64,000 nucleotides of DNA from Przewalskia tangutica (Eukaryota > Streptophyta > Magnoliopsida > Solanales > Solanaceae): the NCBI GenBank assembly GCA_029844215.1, contig CM056738.1, forward strand, positions 67,981,593 to 68,045,592, given 5' to 3'. Below the pieces are notes generated by a model. The model was not told where the DNA came from. It was given only the letters and a program-made list of their open reading frames with translations, and ran no database searches. Both the position numbers and the translations under genes were made by a program. This document shows, piece after piece, positions 19,915 through 31,261 of the stretch. How positions within the stretch are numbered: the first letter of the stretch is position 1; the number at the start of each line of letters is the position of its first letter.

Positions 19915-22343
19915 TGTTATACCCCGTATTTCCAGAGTATGTACGTAAGGAGATACGTACAAAAAGTTTGGCTTTAAAGTTAGCCTTGGACGTTTTTTTT
20001 GTACACAACTCACTAAAAGAATCGTTTTCCGACGAAACGTTTCCACAGCTTTCGTAGGGAAAATTCCGGCTATGCCATTACTAATTTTTGCGGATTTTTC
20101 CGAGAGACGAAACATTTTGGACCAACGGGAGGGCGACACTTGGCACCCTCCCATTGATGGACTTGAATCGTCCATTGGACGAGATTGGAGAGGTGGAGCA
20201 CGTTTTTTGTGCCTTGTGCACAAGTCAAGGAGTTGGTAGGATATTTGTGTGGAGTAAATCTCCACCCTACACTTGCCTTGCACTTGTCTTAATCTTGGCC
20301 ATTGGTTGGCCACTTCTTGACCTATAAATACCCCCCTTAAGATGAAGAGTTCTTCATCCACAAATCTTCCAAGTCTTGAAAAATCCTCCCCTCTCCCTTT
20401 GTGAGCTTTTCGTCCAACACCCCTTCCCTCCCCTTGTGAGTTTGGCCGAGGGCCTAACCCCCCCTAGCCTAGCCGAAATCTACCCCCCTCCCTTGGTAGA
20501 AAAGTTGTCTTCTAGTATCGTTATAATGCCCAAAATACCCTAGCCCAAATCCCTTAGTCTTTGGTAGAAGTTGTGAAGAACTTCTAAGGTTTCTTGGAGC
20601 TACCGGGGCGTACAACTTAGGAGCTAAACCTTGCTCAGGCGCGACTTTATCTAGGATATTATTGGGCTTACCGAGGTAATAATCCTAACCTCTTTTGAAT
20701 TAGAGAATACTTCTGTTGTAGTATAAGGATAAGTATAAATACTTAGAAGAATATCACGAAAAGAATTGAACTATTACCACAAAGAAGGTTTTAAAGAAGA
20801 ATAATCACACTTTGTACTCACATAGGATCGTTTTCACTGAGACTTATATAGCTCACGGGTAGGGTTGTCTGCCCGACTTTCCGTAGAATTGTGAACCTCT
20901 GCTTAGAATGACCTCGAGTAGTCTTTGATAGATATTCGTGACTATTATAGGTGACTCTCTGCTTGCGACATATTCACTTGGCGGTGGTTTTATTTGAGAA
21001 GGTATGTGATTCTTCCTAAAGCATGATATTTTACAATATATAGTACGGTAGACGTACATGTGTTAACTGAATAATACTTATGGCAATGCCTCACGGCTTA
21101 AGCCTGAATAATACTTACGGCAATGCCTCACGGCTTAAGCCTGAATAACAAAGAACTGAAAACATTTCAAAAGAATACTGAATCATTTTTAACAGAAGAT
21201 AAATAATTGGTTTTTAAAACAAAGGCTTAAGAGTTATGCTAGCTTTATGGGAAGTTAGGTATAACAACTTAAGAATGATAAACAGGAACTGTTTACTTGT
21301 TTGTTTATAAAAGCCTTGTATTGATCTCTGTTAAGTGTAGTAAGATTGTTTGATAAGTAGACATATCATGATGCTACCTGTGTTAGTGTCTTGTAATGCT
21401 GTGTAAGGGGGTCATTCTTGCTGTGCTTACGTTGCTAACCGGTAAGTCCGTTGTACTGTTACTGTATCACCTACCCCTTGACTATTATACCGAGGGCTTG
21501 CCCTCGACGCGGTCTATACGGCTATGCGGTCTGTGAGACTATGCGAGCAGCGGTATGCTCCAGATTGATCATTTCGGCGCCTAGCCCGATGCGGGATTCC
21601 TATGCGGTCCGCTGAGACTACGCGGTCTTTTGAGACTATGCGGCTGCGGAGCCTAGGCGGATCCGGGGTTAGCTGCCCCGACGCGAGGGCTACCTCACGC
21701 GGGTCTACGTGTGACCCATGCGGTGCGAAAGTCCGAGACTAGGCACGCAGAATGATACTATGGCGATTGGCCTTGCCCGATCATTCGCGGCCTAGAATAG
21801 ACACATTCTGATCTTTCCATTTCCGTTGTTGTTTGTGATGTGGCACTATGTGCAATTGAACCGATTGTATTTGTGAAAAGGTTTTAAATACTTTGATTTC
21901 ATTTCGATTCCTTATAGTTTCACATACTTGGTACTGTTATCGACCTCGCCCGCTGCGTTCATGCCGCAGGTAAGGGCAAGCAGGTGCTAGATCCACATCC
22001 TTAGGATCTTTGCGTTGGTGTCAGGAGCTCCATCTTCTCCGGAGGCTCTACTTTTGGGTATGATCTCCCTGTATTGTAGATCGTTTTGTATCAGAGTATG
22101 GCGGGCCCCGTCCGCCATAGTTGTTTACTTCCTTAGAGGTCTGTAGTACTATTATGCAGTTGGGATGTAATCGCAAAACTTGAGTTATTTATATTATGCC
22201 GAAAGGCAAGCTTTTCATCGATAAAGCGTGTCTTATTTTATAAAGCTTCTGTCTTGTTTTATATTCCGCTGGTTACTCTGATGTATGACTACTTGGGTGC
22301 CCCGGTAAGGCACCAGTCACGGGCCCCGGAACGGGTCGTGACA
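19915..22343 (+). mobile_element. A2 3' LTR (2.43 kb)
   Basis: Partner of 12688-15093. TATA box at 20323-20330, GC-rich repeated block at about 21505-21745, GC-rich hairpin motif near 22099, end GAACGGGTCGTGACA at 22343. It is slightly longer than the 5' LTR because that copy lacks bases at many short G/C runs. The antisense open frame 19900-20361 is shared with the 5' LTR and overlaps the TATA box; it is not taken as a gene. Confidence 0.92.
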
Positions 22344-22939
22344 GTGAGGAAGGAGTTCCACGGGCATGAGGGATGACTTTGAGGGCGTGAGTCCCTGACT
22401 TGACATGACTGCTTTTATGTTGTGAACTGTAGTTTTGTTATCATACATGTCTCATGTTTTATTTTAGACTGTTATGATTTCGTTTCTGATATTTTCGATT
22501 TCACATACTTGGTACTGTTATCGACCTCCCGGGGCTGCGTTCATGCCGCAGGTAGAGGTACATCGGTTGTTGATCCTCGCTCATAGGATCACAGTTCAAC
22601 GTATTGGGAAGCTCCGTTTCTCCGGAGGCTTATCTTTTGGTATGTTTCCCTGAGTTGTAGATTCTTGTACATTCAGGGGTATGGCGGGGCCCTGTCCCGT
22701 CATAGTTGTTGTTACATTCTTAGAGGTCTGTAGTACTGTTGTGGGCAGGGTTGTAAAGGATGTAACTGTTCAATTTCTGTATATATGCAAGAAGGCAACC
22801 GTTTTGGTTGGCCTGTTTTATTATCATATCTCTTGTTTCATATCTGTATGTTTTATTTCCGCTGGTTTTTCTCTGATGTTGTATCACTAGGGTGCCCGGG
22901 GTAAGGCACCAGTCACAGGCCCGGGATCGGGTCGTGACA
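22344..22939 (+). mobile_element. A1 3' LTR, right piece
   Basis: It resumes with the second GTGAG and matches 9129-9708 of the A1 5' LTR to the end GGGATCGGGTCGTGACA. The GC-rich hairpin motif is at about 22679-22702. The second CATAT duplication follows at 22940-22944. Confidence 0.92.
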
Positions 22940-24590
22940 CATATCTAAGGTCGACAAGGCCATAACCATGAAAGATAACTATCCAGAAGGTCGACAAGTC
23001 CAAACAAAACACATATGCACTGACTGATAGTCTGTAAGCATCTAGCAGTACTAAAATTCATCAACTGGGCATGATCACATTGCAAAAAAGGGAATCAGTA
23101 TGAAAGAAGGGTTCAACTCATTTGAATGGTGTATGATCAATTCAAGTTTAGCAGAAGCGTTTCAATCGAAGACTACAAAAGATAATAAACATGAAATGTG
23201 CTGGATATAAATCATATATATATGGGGTAGAACATAATTCAATCCGAAGAGGTGTGTTCATCTTATGTTTGTCAGAGATATGTTTAAAGAAAAGTTCGTC
23301 GAGATCTAGTCATGCTATAAGAGAAAGAGAAAGCCCTACATACCTCGTTGTTAAAGTGAATCACGTCCCACGAGCCCTCGTATCCTTTACACTGATTGTA
23401 TATATCATACGAAGGATTTGAGATCAATTCGAAGTCTATAACTTATAAGAACATTCTTTGAGATATTTTATCGAACAACTTGCGGGCGTAAGTTCATAGA
23501 GCTATTTGTAGTTCAATTTATCCGTAAAATGCTACTATTTCCTTCTCCCTTGATCCTAATCCTTATTAAAATTCCATACATAAATCCATATAGTACATTT
23601 TATCCATACAAAACAGCCCAACAATTAAATATATCCATAAAAGTTTCATAAGGGCTTATGTTCATGGAATTCCCTCAATAATTTCAAAGTTAATTACTTA
23701 AAGAATCATAAGGAGATCATTAGGAGATTAAAACATACCTTAATTTGTAGGAATTAATCTTGTATTATGTTTACTTTGAGACGAAGGATCCTTCCGAAAA
23801 GAAAAATGATGTAGAAACGATTATCTTACGATTACCACACACTTTCTTGCGTTAGATTAGAATGCTTAGATCTTAGAATTTATCTTGATTCATGGAGAAT
23901 AGCTTGGGAGATTTTAGGAGGTATTTTAGGGTTTTGAGTTGAAGAAAAATTAGGTTCCAATTCGTTTAGGGCTTAATTTATATGAAAAGGAGTGTTGCCT
24001 CCGACCAAAGCCTTATTTGGATTCGCTGGTTTCGCAATAGTTTGCATGCTTGGACATAAATGTGAATATCTCTCCACTACGATGTCGTATCGAAGAACGG
24101 TAAATTGCTCTGGAAACTAGACTTATAGACCTTCAATTCGGCGGGTGTATCACCCCGTAAATGCAAGTATATTGAGAGAAATCTTCATGACATCTGACCC
24201 AAATTTTAGTGAAATTGTGAATGTAACTCACGACGACCTTTGTCGACTTTCGTTATTAAAAATCACTTAACTTCCAAACTTAAAAATAGACTATTATACG
24301 ATTCAAATACTTCAAATAATTACTTTCTTAGCATGTGAATCACTCCTAATCCTACCCCAAAAGTACGAGTTATCGTATTCCCAACTTGCCGACTTTCGAC
24401 GAAACTCATTCTTCTTCGATTCATTCACCATCCAAACCTTCCTTCCTCTACTTACTAATCATATTTATAGATCCTTATATCCATTTATATTAATAATATC
24501 AATCTCTTTTATCCTCAAGATAATTTCTTTCGTACTTGCGTCGACTAACTCAGGATGCAACTTTAACGTGCGAAAATCCGGGGGGTAACA
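22940..24590 (-). mobile_element. Solo LTR of family G, right piece
   Basis: Continues the piece at 6448-6625. Read on the minus strand it opens TGTTACCCCCCGGATTTTCG at 24590 and runs left into A1. The duplication TAACT follows at 24591-24595, matching 6443-6447, and no internal region or second LTR is present. This is the signature of a solo LTR left by recombination between the two LTRs. The open frame at 23191-23421 is not recognised. Confidence 0.8.
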
Positions 24591-24689
24591 TAACTCAACC
24601 CTAAAAGCTAAATCATGAGGGGAGGATAGCCCAGGTCCGTATAAGGAGACCACCCATCCCTTAAACCACTGATGTGGTACTCATCAACA
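24591..24689 (-). mobile_element. TRIM fragment (right piece)
   Basis: Continues 6404-6447: CTCAACCCTAAAAGCTAAATC, GAGACCACCCATCCCTTAAAC and the end CATCAACA match the TRIM LTR at 57863-57983. On the minus strand it opens TGTTGATGAGTACCACATC, the short-LTR start of this TRIM type. Confidence 0.7.
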
Positions 24690-25865
24690 AATATGTTGAC
24701 CTGAGTTGAATTAATATTTTGATGATTATCGAAGACCAAGTCCTTAACATGTCTCTTAAATGAGCTGATTAAGTGTCTACAAGGTTGAAGAAATGCAGAT
24801 ATTGGAAAAATCAGGTCCTTCTCAAACAACTGGACACGACTGCCAATCAGTAGTACGAAGCAGATTTCAAGTGCATGAAGGATTCTTTGAGGAATTAGTT
24901 TATTGTATAAACATGTGAATCAAGGAGACGTGTGAAAACATGGAAATATTACTACAGTTGCATATATGGAAAGAGGTTTGGAAATAGGTTAAACCATGCG
25001 GAGGTCGAAACAAATAGGTAATAGGATTGATTTCCTTAACCAAATTACTATTAAATTTAGAGCTCGAAGCCAAGGGAAATTCGACCTACGCCACTCCTAT
25101 ATAAAGCACCACATTGATAATATTTGTCTTGACGTTGTTTGCACAAATTTAGAATTTTTAGCTAATAGGTGTCATTGTGGGGAGTTCTTGAGAAAGTCAA
25201 AACGAAAGAACATGTTCCAGAAGAAGTTGCTGCTTTAGTTCTTGAATTTATAGGTTGATTCTTTGTTCTTGAGTTGTAACCAAATTAGTTTACTAGAAGT
25301 TTTGTGATAGCTGTTTGTTGATTGAATTGTAATGATTTTCAAGATTTGGGAAGAATATTGAAATGGATAGCTACAATTAGGAAGAATCACAGGGAAAGGT
25401 ATTAAGTTGTTACTTTCTTTTGTAACCTTAAGTTTCTTGAGTTTTAGTGATATCCTAGGACAATTTTCAAACTATTCTAGGTAAGACATTATAATTTTGA
25501 TCGCACGTACATAACATATTCCCTCATTCTAATCAGCATGAGTCACTATAAAACGTGTAGTTTTCATAATTTATTAACCCTTCCAATGATGTCTTCTACT
25601 TTTCATATGTACCACTCATAATCATCTTATCCTTGCCTTTACTCATCAACTTGGGACAATTCGGGATGTTGTGGCCATGACTGCCACACTAAACCAACCC
25701 CCTGTACCCTTGCGGCATAATCCGGCATGTGTTCGACCACAAGATGATCGGGACGGTCTCATTCGACCTTTACAACTTTGACCCTAAGATATGGGATCTT
25801 TGAACCCTTTAAATATAAGCGATCCCTGACTAATAAATTCCAGGGGTTATGAGCTACATGACCCT
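24690..25865. other. Unassigned AT-rich DNA
   Basis: No domain or repeat that I can name. The open frame at 24996-25238 (80 residues) has no recognised motif. On the minus strand near 25650-25700 codons for CGSHGHNIPNCP resemble a CCHC zinc knuckle of a retrotransposon or MuDR-type transposase, but nothing around it supports either. Confidence 0.4.
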
Positions 25866-26620
25866 TCTGAGGGCCATAATATGCATAAGTATCATGTCTT
25901 TGCAGAATGCCTCTGAGGGCCATAATATGCATAAGTATCATGTATGTGTAGAATGCCTCTAAGGGCCATAATATGCCTAAATGCCATGCACCATGGTGTC
26001 ATACATATACATCTACTTATATAACGCCATCAAGCCTATGTGGGCATCCCATCATATCATATCATATCGACCTCTGTGAGCATAATCATTATCGTGTATA
26101 TATCTGTACCAACTGCAGGTGGTGTGCGTATATAACACCTTCCCTTTTTCCCATCCATACATATATATTATTCATACATATAGTAGAGTATATAACTCCT
26201 TTAGAGGTCAAGGTATGTATGTAATGCATGAATGATACGATAATAAAACACTATAAGCTTGTCAGAGTGATGTAATATCGCTCCACCTCCGATTAACATT
26301 ATGAATACTAACATTTTTCCGATATACCTCAATAGGAATTTAGGAACATATTTAAACATGCCTTGACAATAGGAATGAATAACATGAACATCCTTAACTA
26401 CTAAGAGTATAATCATTTATGAAACAATATTACGTTTGCGTTTCGTACTTAGAACATGCCAAAAGAAGAAATGATTTTCCTTAACATACCTTTTATGTCA
26501 ATTTCCTACTTGTTGTTGTAACCAATCTCCTATATGCCTCAATCTTATATTTCAAGAACCACTCTTCGAAGAAAGACCAGATTAAACACGCGATAAAATA
26601 GAATAACGAGATCGAAGTGG
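25866..26620 (-). mobile_element. Family F LTR fragment, minus strand
   Basis: The reverse strand reads AAGGTATGTTAAGGAAAATC, CTTCTTTTGGCATGTTC and TAGTAGTTAAGGATGTTCATG, matching the family F LTR at 5205-5340 in the same order. Ends are not clear. It is too diverged to give an age. Confidence 0.6.
25870..25985. repeat. 46-bp tandem repeat, 2.5 units
   Basis: Two 46-bp units starting GAGGGCCATAATATGCATAAG followed by a partial third unit (AAGGGCCATAATATGCCTAAA). It lies within or beside the minus-strand family F fragment. Confidence 0.8.
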
Positions 26621-26818
26621 TCCGCAAAATCCATGTGTTGTTCTTGACAAAATTTACACTTTGCTTCCTTAAAATTGGGACTTATGTTGCTGTAATTGAA
26701 CTGAAAGTAATGTTATTTTCTACAAGAATATAGTGCATATCTTATCATCTGGATTAATCGGACTATTTCAGGGAAATCTATTAGAGAAGGGCGAATGCTA
26801 GTTTTGTGTGATGACAAG

Positions 26819-26819
26819 A

Positions 26820-26862
<43 letters not shown>
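26819..26862. repeat. (CA)n(TA)n microsatellite
   Basis: A run of CA dinucleotides of about 28 bp passes into a TA run of about 14 bp. Confidence 0.95.
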
Positions 26863-27140
26863 CCCAACTTAGAAAGAAGAGGACAAAACACAAAGGGTCC
26901 GACACTAGCTTGTGCAAGATTATGTAGCGATCCTGGTCTATTGGCTCAATTTGTTTTGTAGGTGGGTTTAGGTCTGAGACCATGATAGATTAAAAGTTTT
27001 ACTTCCTTTATCACCATAATATTTACTTAGTATATTGTTTACAAGTAGCTTCATCCTTTTGCATGCATACATATTATTTTTTGGAAAGATACTTATATTA
27101 TATGTATTGGCATCCTAGAAAGGACGCAAAAAGATGGTAC

Positions 27141-27275
27141 CTTGAGAGTACTTTTGCAATGGTAGCACTTGAAGCAACCCTTGTGATAAATGTGGTTATC
27201 AGCAGCAAGGCGATCCACCAGATACACTGTCTTCTCACAAGCATTTCACTTTTGTGTTGTTCTTGCGAACGTCAT
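27141..27275 (-). pseudogene. Plant LIM-domain protein, first coding exon with premature stop
   Basis: On the minus strand an ATG at 27275-27273 opens MTFARTTQK, stop, NACEKTVYLVDRLAADNHIY and HKGCFKCYHCKSTLK. This is the start of the first LIM domain of plant two-LIM proteins (WLIM/PLIM type), which bundle actin filaments. Zinc ligands Cys13, His31, Cys34, Cys37 and Cys40 are kept with the exact CX2C-X17-HX2CX2CX2C spacing. The first ligand, codon 10, is TGA (27248-27246) where TGT or TGC is expected. Codon 45 is followed directly by GT (27140-27139), consistent with the usual exon 1 splice donor. No second exon was found down to about 26600. Upstream (27276-27400) there is a CT/GA-rich leader-like stretch. 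Either a broken gene or a fragment left after rearrangement. Confidence 0.75.
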
Positions 27276-27376
27276 CTTTGATTATATACAAATATTGTTA
27301 CTCAGAGCCAAAGTCAGAGAACAAATATTGGAGGATGAAATTGATTTTCTTTCCCTCTGTTCTCTTCCCAACTCCT

Positions 27377-27401
27377 CTCTCTCTCTCTCTCTCTCTCTCT
27401 A
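27377..27401. repeat. (CT)n microsatellite
   Basis: About 24 bp of CT dinucleotides. On the minus strand it is a GA tract about 105 bp upstream of the LIM exon ATG, where plant 5' untranslated regions often carry such tracts. Confidence 0.9.
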
Positions 27402-28445
27402 TGACTCTATCTTTTGCTAAAATTCCATGCACAACTTGATCATTGAAGATCTTAAATAGTTATTAGAGAAAGGCTGAAAAAATAAATGAAAATATGTTTG
27501 TAGATTGGCAGTAATTTGCAGGTCATGTTAGATATTCCATCATTTGCTCATTATTGTTTTCCTTAGACCAAGTTCTTCCACTTCCATGAAAAAATCTTAG
27601 AAGTAGATGATGAAAGTCAGAAATAAATAAATACAAATTTCGGTAGTCAATGGTCACACCAAAAATTCGTCCTAAAAGGATAAGCAATCCTCGCAAATAT
27701 ATTTTATAGTCTCGAATCGAACCCACGGAAAACCTACATTTGTTTTCATTGATTGATATTACTATCCACGTTGTTACGACCCATTTTTATACTCAGTTAA
27801 AATGTTTCATAATTTGGCTATTTGTGGAAAAATATCCCCCTAATTATTTGTGTTCGGAAATTAGGAAACCCCCCAAATCTAAGTCTCATAATCTTAAATG
27901 CACTGAATAGGTACAACCCTAGTGTCACAAGTACAAGAGCTACTAGGTTAAAATATATAAGTCTGAATAATCATCCCTAATACACTGTCAAAGAATGAAA
28001 AAGACAGAAATAAAGTAAAGAAAAAGGATCTGGTGTGGCGGATCAGCCAACAGCTCTCCCCGAATCATCCAAATAGTTGCCTCAACGGTGGGTGAGCCCT
28101 CGTGCTCCACTAGTACTAGGGACAGACTCTGCACACAAAAAGGTGCAACAAGTGTAAAGTGAATATGGAAAATTAACCTATAATCAACAACATCATCAAT
28201 CAAACCTAAGATAAAGTGATGACGAGGATTGGCCTTCCAAACGCTTACTTCAACACTTACCACTATTACTACATAAAGGCATACTTTCAATCCAATAAGC
28301 AAAAGACAAGAATTTCACCTAATTCAACAAGTATTCAAGTAATTCAACAAGTGAGACAAGTACATTTCCCTCAATATTTCAAGTGAGACAAGTACATTTC
28401 CCTCAATATTTCAAGTGAGTCAAATAGTAAAGAATTAATGAAATA
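27402..28445. other. Unassigned DNA between the LIM exon and the MITE
   Basis: No gene recognised. TGTTACGACCC at about 27773 resembles the start of a plant LTR and the following 500 bp look repeat-like, but no partner end was found. On the minus strand near 27712-27725, GGTTCGATTC resembles a polymerase III B box without an A box at the right distance. Confidence 0.35.
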
Positions 28446-28669
28446 CTTCTTCTGTCCGAATTTATATGACACATTTTCTTTTTAGTCAGTAAAAAAAAAT
28501 GACACATTTCCTTATTTGACAATAATTTACCTTTTACACTTAACGAGATGATCTATAACCACACAAATATCTTTGTCTTGTTTTAGACCACAAGATTCAA
28601 AAGTCTTCCTCTATTTTTTAAAATATGTGTCCAGTCAAACTACATCATATAAAATTGGGACGGATAGAG
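28446..28669. mobile_element. Stowaway-like MITE
   Basis: The left end CTTCTTCTGTCCGAATTTATA is the imperfect inverted complement of the right end ATAAAATTGGGACGGATAGAG, the CTCCCTCCGTCCCA-type terminus of plant Stowaway elements. Both ends are flanked by TA (28444-28445 and 28670-28671), the target duplicated by Tc1/mariner transposases. Length is 224 bp and the interior is AT-rich without coding capacity, typical for the group. Confidence 0.8.
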
Positions 28670-29283
28670 TAATATAATATGATATGATATGCAAATGTTA
28701 CACCTTATGTTGTTTTTTGCATTATCGTTACCATAATATTAGACGACATAGTTTCAAAGATGATAGAATCCCTCTAATGTAGTAATAAAGGTTTATGGAA
28801 GTGTTCAGGAAGTTTCAGGAAGATTTAAGACTAATCGGATAGACAGAAGTAAGTTTCGACGGAAGTTCAGCAAAATATCGTTGTCCGGAGTACTCTTCAA
28901 ATCGCAGAGCATGATCTACGAATCACATACTAGTCGCAGATGAAACGCAGAATAAGATAGGGATTCGGGGTGGCTTGGGAAAAGACTGCGACACCACCTG
29001 CGAACTAAGACCTTACTGCAAAGTTGAGATGGTGACCGACCATTTTGATCTATTTAAGCAGTGGAAGTTCAGTTATTGCTTATTTTCGACCAATAATCCT
29101 CTAAACACTTCTCCTAAACCTTCCTAACAATTTATAAGGGTTCAAAGGTGATTCCAAAGTAAAAACGGTTAAATTAATATTCCATTGCAAGCACAGTAAT
29201 TATCTTAGCCAGTGGCCATATGTTACTACTGCCTCACCAAGCTGTATCTACCTCAGGAAATCAATGTGCGATAATCAATATAC

Positions 29284-29562
29284 TGTCAATTATGGAGTGA
29301 ATCAGAAGAAGAAGATGAGAAGAGGAAGAGAAGAAGAAAGTGAGAAGAAGGAGAAATTGTTAATATGCAGAAGTAAATAGAGGATCAGTTCGAGAGAAGA
29401 GAGAGAGATATTTTATATAGAATGAAAATGAATCAATTACATCACAAATGTATTTTACATGTATATATACACTTGTCCAGAGAGTTCCATCTAAGAAGAT
29501 ATTTGTTCCATCTAAGAAGATATTTCTTCTAATCTAAACAAGGAGATTAACTGCTTCTAACA
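29284..29562 (-). mobile_element. Short copia-like LTR inside the family H LTR
   Basis: On the minus strand it opens TGTTAGAAGCAGTTAATCTCC at 29562 and closes CACTCCATAATTGACA at 29284. It has a TATATAAAATA-like promoter region and a CT/GA-rich end, the usual look of small plant Ty1/copia LTRs. It includes a direct duplication of CCATCTAAGAAGATATTT at about 29487-29530. The flanks (TATAC and ACCCT) do not match, so it may be an old solo LTR or a rearranged one. Confidence 0.5.
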
Positions 29563-30473
29563 ACCCTTAATAGACTTAATCATGTATGGTGTCTTCCATG
29601 CTCCTTATGGTGGTCTGCATGACTTTGTATCATCATCTTTTATAAAAACATCTAGTTTTAACATCAAAATGCTAGCTATGGTGAAGAACAACACTCTCAT
29701 GATGTTGTAGTGTTAGTAAGGGTCACTATGAGCCATAGTATGCTTGGGTTAAAGCTTGTGGTTGTTTTATAAGGTAAGTAACTTGCCCCTTTGATTATGC
29801 TTAAGGTTATCTGCATATTGGTTGAGTTGTTTAGATGAAAAACTATGAACTAGAACTTGAATTAAGGTGAACCATTATTGTCTTGTTGTGGGGCTATTCT
29901 AAGACAATATGTAGGAGGTGTGATGGCTGGATATTGGTGAAGTAGCTTTGTTATATTATTGTTGATGTTGTTCTTGAGTTTTCTTGGTGTAAATTTTCCA
30001 TTGTTGAGAACATGACGCTCTACACACGTTAAGTGTTTGATGAAACATCATAGTAAGTCGACCTTTTAGGTATCACCCCAATATTGACCTGAATCATCTT
30101 TAATACGTAGGTTACCGCTTGTAAAGAATCTGGAACTTTGTAAGCTAACGTCGGCCAACAAAAAAAGTATGTAAGGATTACACTCTTTTTTTAGCATGAT
30201 CATAATAAAACGACAAATACAGAATGTCCCTCAAATAAGGGTTCTACTCTTGGATATTAATATGTGCCTATTCTTCATTCTATTGATTATATTATTGAAT
30301 TTTGATATGTCTCTTATTGAGAGTATTGATCGTACTTCATGTTATTCCTTACTATATGATTGGTTCTGAGTTCCTTGCTGGATTGTTATATATAGTCCCA
30401 TAATGATAGACGGAGGTTAATGACCTTATGTCACTCCGCCCTGTTCTTGCTAGTTTTTAGGAGGTTATTAATT

Positions 30474-30474
<1 letters not shown>

Positions 30475-30515
<41 letters not shown>
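30475..30515. repeat. (TA)n microsatellite
   Basis: About 40 bp of alternating T and A within the family H LTR. Confidence 0.95.
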
Positions 30516-30517
<2 letters not shown>

Positions 30518-31261
30518 CCGATCCATACTAGTCATTCGGGTATAATATGATGAGATTTGCCCCAGAGAGAGGCTTGATATGATATTATTCCCCAATAGAG
30601 TGGCCCAATTTTACTATTATGTATATGATCATTATTTTGTCAGTTATAAGCCCTCAGTGGCCTTTTTAAGTTTTAGGTTGAATTTTGTATCCTTTCATGG
30701 TATTGAATTTCTTATTTATATACTTTACCTGCCTTACATATTCAGTACATTCTTTTGTAATTACGTCCCTTACTAGGGCGCTGTATTTCATGCATACATG
30801 TATAGATAGACAGACCGATGTACCTCCACAGTAGGGTATTTGCTTTTCAGCTGTTGATAGTCATACTTTACTTCTCCGGAGTTACTGTACAAAGTTGGTA
30901 GGCATTGTTGTATATATTTATAGTTATTTTGGGTATGGCGGAGCCCTGTCCTGACCTGATGATGTGTTTAGTACTTCTAGAGACTTGTACTAGTGGTCAA
31001 TGTATATTCATTTTGCTTCATCTCGTTGGCCTCCTTGTCAGTTATTGATACGTTTGATACAACCTTGTCGGCCTCAGTTATGTGTATATATGTTATTGGG
31101 CTTCTTCTATGTGCAGGACATTGTTGCATTTTATCTTATTATTGTTAATTAGAGGTATTTTCTGCTCGAGTCTCGTTATGTGTGGTCCAGGTACTATAGT
31201 TGGTACGCTCGTACCTTAGGGTGCTGAGTTCTTACCACACCCCTCAGGTTAGGGTGTGACA

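Larger units (their letters stand above)
12688..22343 (+). mobile_element. A2: full-length Ty3/gypsy chromovirus (Tekay/Del-like), 9.66 kb
   Basis: LTRs lie at 12688-15093 and 19915-22343, with perfect GTGAG duplications, a primer-binding site, gag, protease, RT, RNase H, integrase, chromodomain and polypurine tract in the standard order of Ty3/gypsy elements (integrase last). The chromodomain and the APYEALW-type integrase motif place it among plant chromoviruses, most like Tekay/Del. The two LTRs differ mostly by small indels with few substitutions, which suggests recent insertion. The polyprotein is broken by numerous frameshifts, some of which may be assembly errors. Confidence 0.92.
6626..22939 (+). 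mobile_element. A1: non-autonomous family A retrotransposon, containing nested A2
   Basis: A1 has a 5' LTR at 6626-9708, an interior of about 2.2 kb at 9709-11891, and a 3' LTR at 11892-12687 plus 22344-22939. Its 5-bp duplications CATAT flank both ends. The interior keeps the gag start, a short stretch of gag including a zinc-knuckle-like segment, and the distal integrase. Protease, RT and RNase H are absent, so it is a deletion derivative that would need proteins supplied by a relative. Its 3' LTR was later shortened by 1765 bp and split by A2. Confidence 0.9.
28697..31261 (+). mobile_element. LTR of family H (about 2.57 kb)
   Basis: It opens TGTTACACCTTATGTTG and closes CAGGTTAGGGTGTGACA, and is followed by a primer-binding site. 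It carries the GC-rich motif at about 30934-30956 (TATGGCGGAGCCCTGTCCTG) and a TCTAGAGACTTGTA phrase after it. It holds a small inserted LTR at 29284-29562 and a TA microsatellite. No second H LTR lies in the window, so the element is partial. The start is less certain than the end. Confidence 0.65.

Noticed and set aside
24996..25238. 80-residue open frame in DNA without obvious repeats
   Set aside because: No recognisable motif or neighbouring gene signals; length is within chance expectation.
25640..25710. CCHC-like codons (CGSHGHNIPNCP) on the minus strand
   Set aside because: Preceded by a stop, first cysteine pair incomplete, no gag or transposase sequence around it.
27700..27730. B-box-like GGTTCGATTC on the minus strand, possible tRNA or SINE
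   Set aside because: No A box at a suitable distance and no cloverleaf or SINE tail could be drawn.
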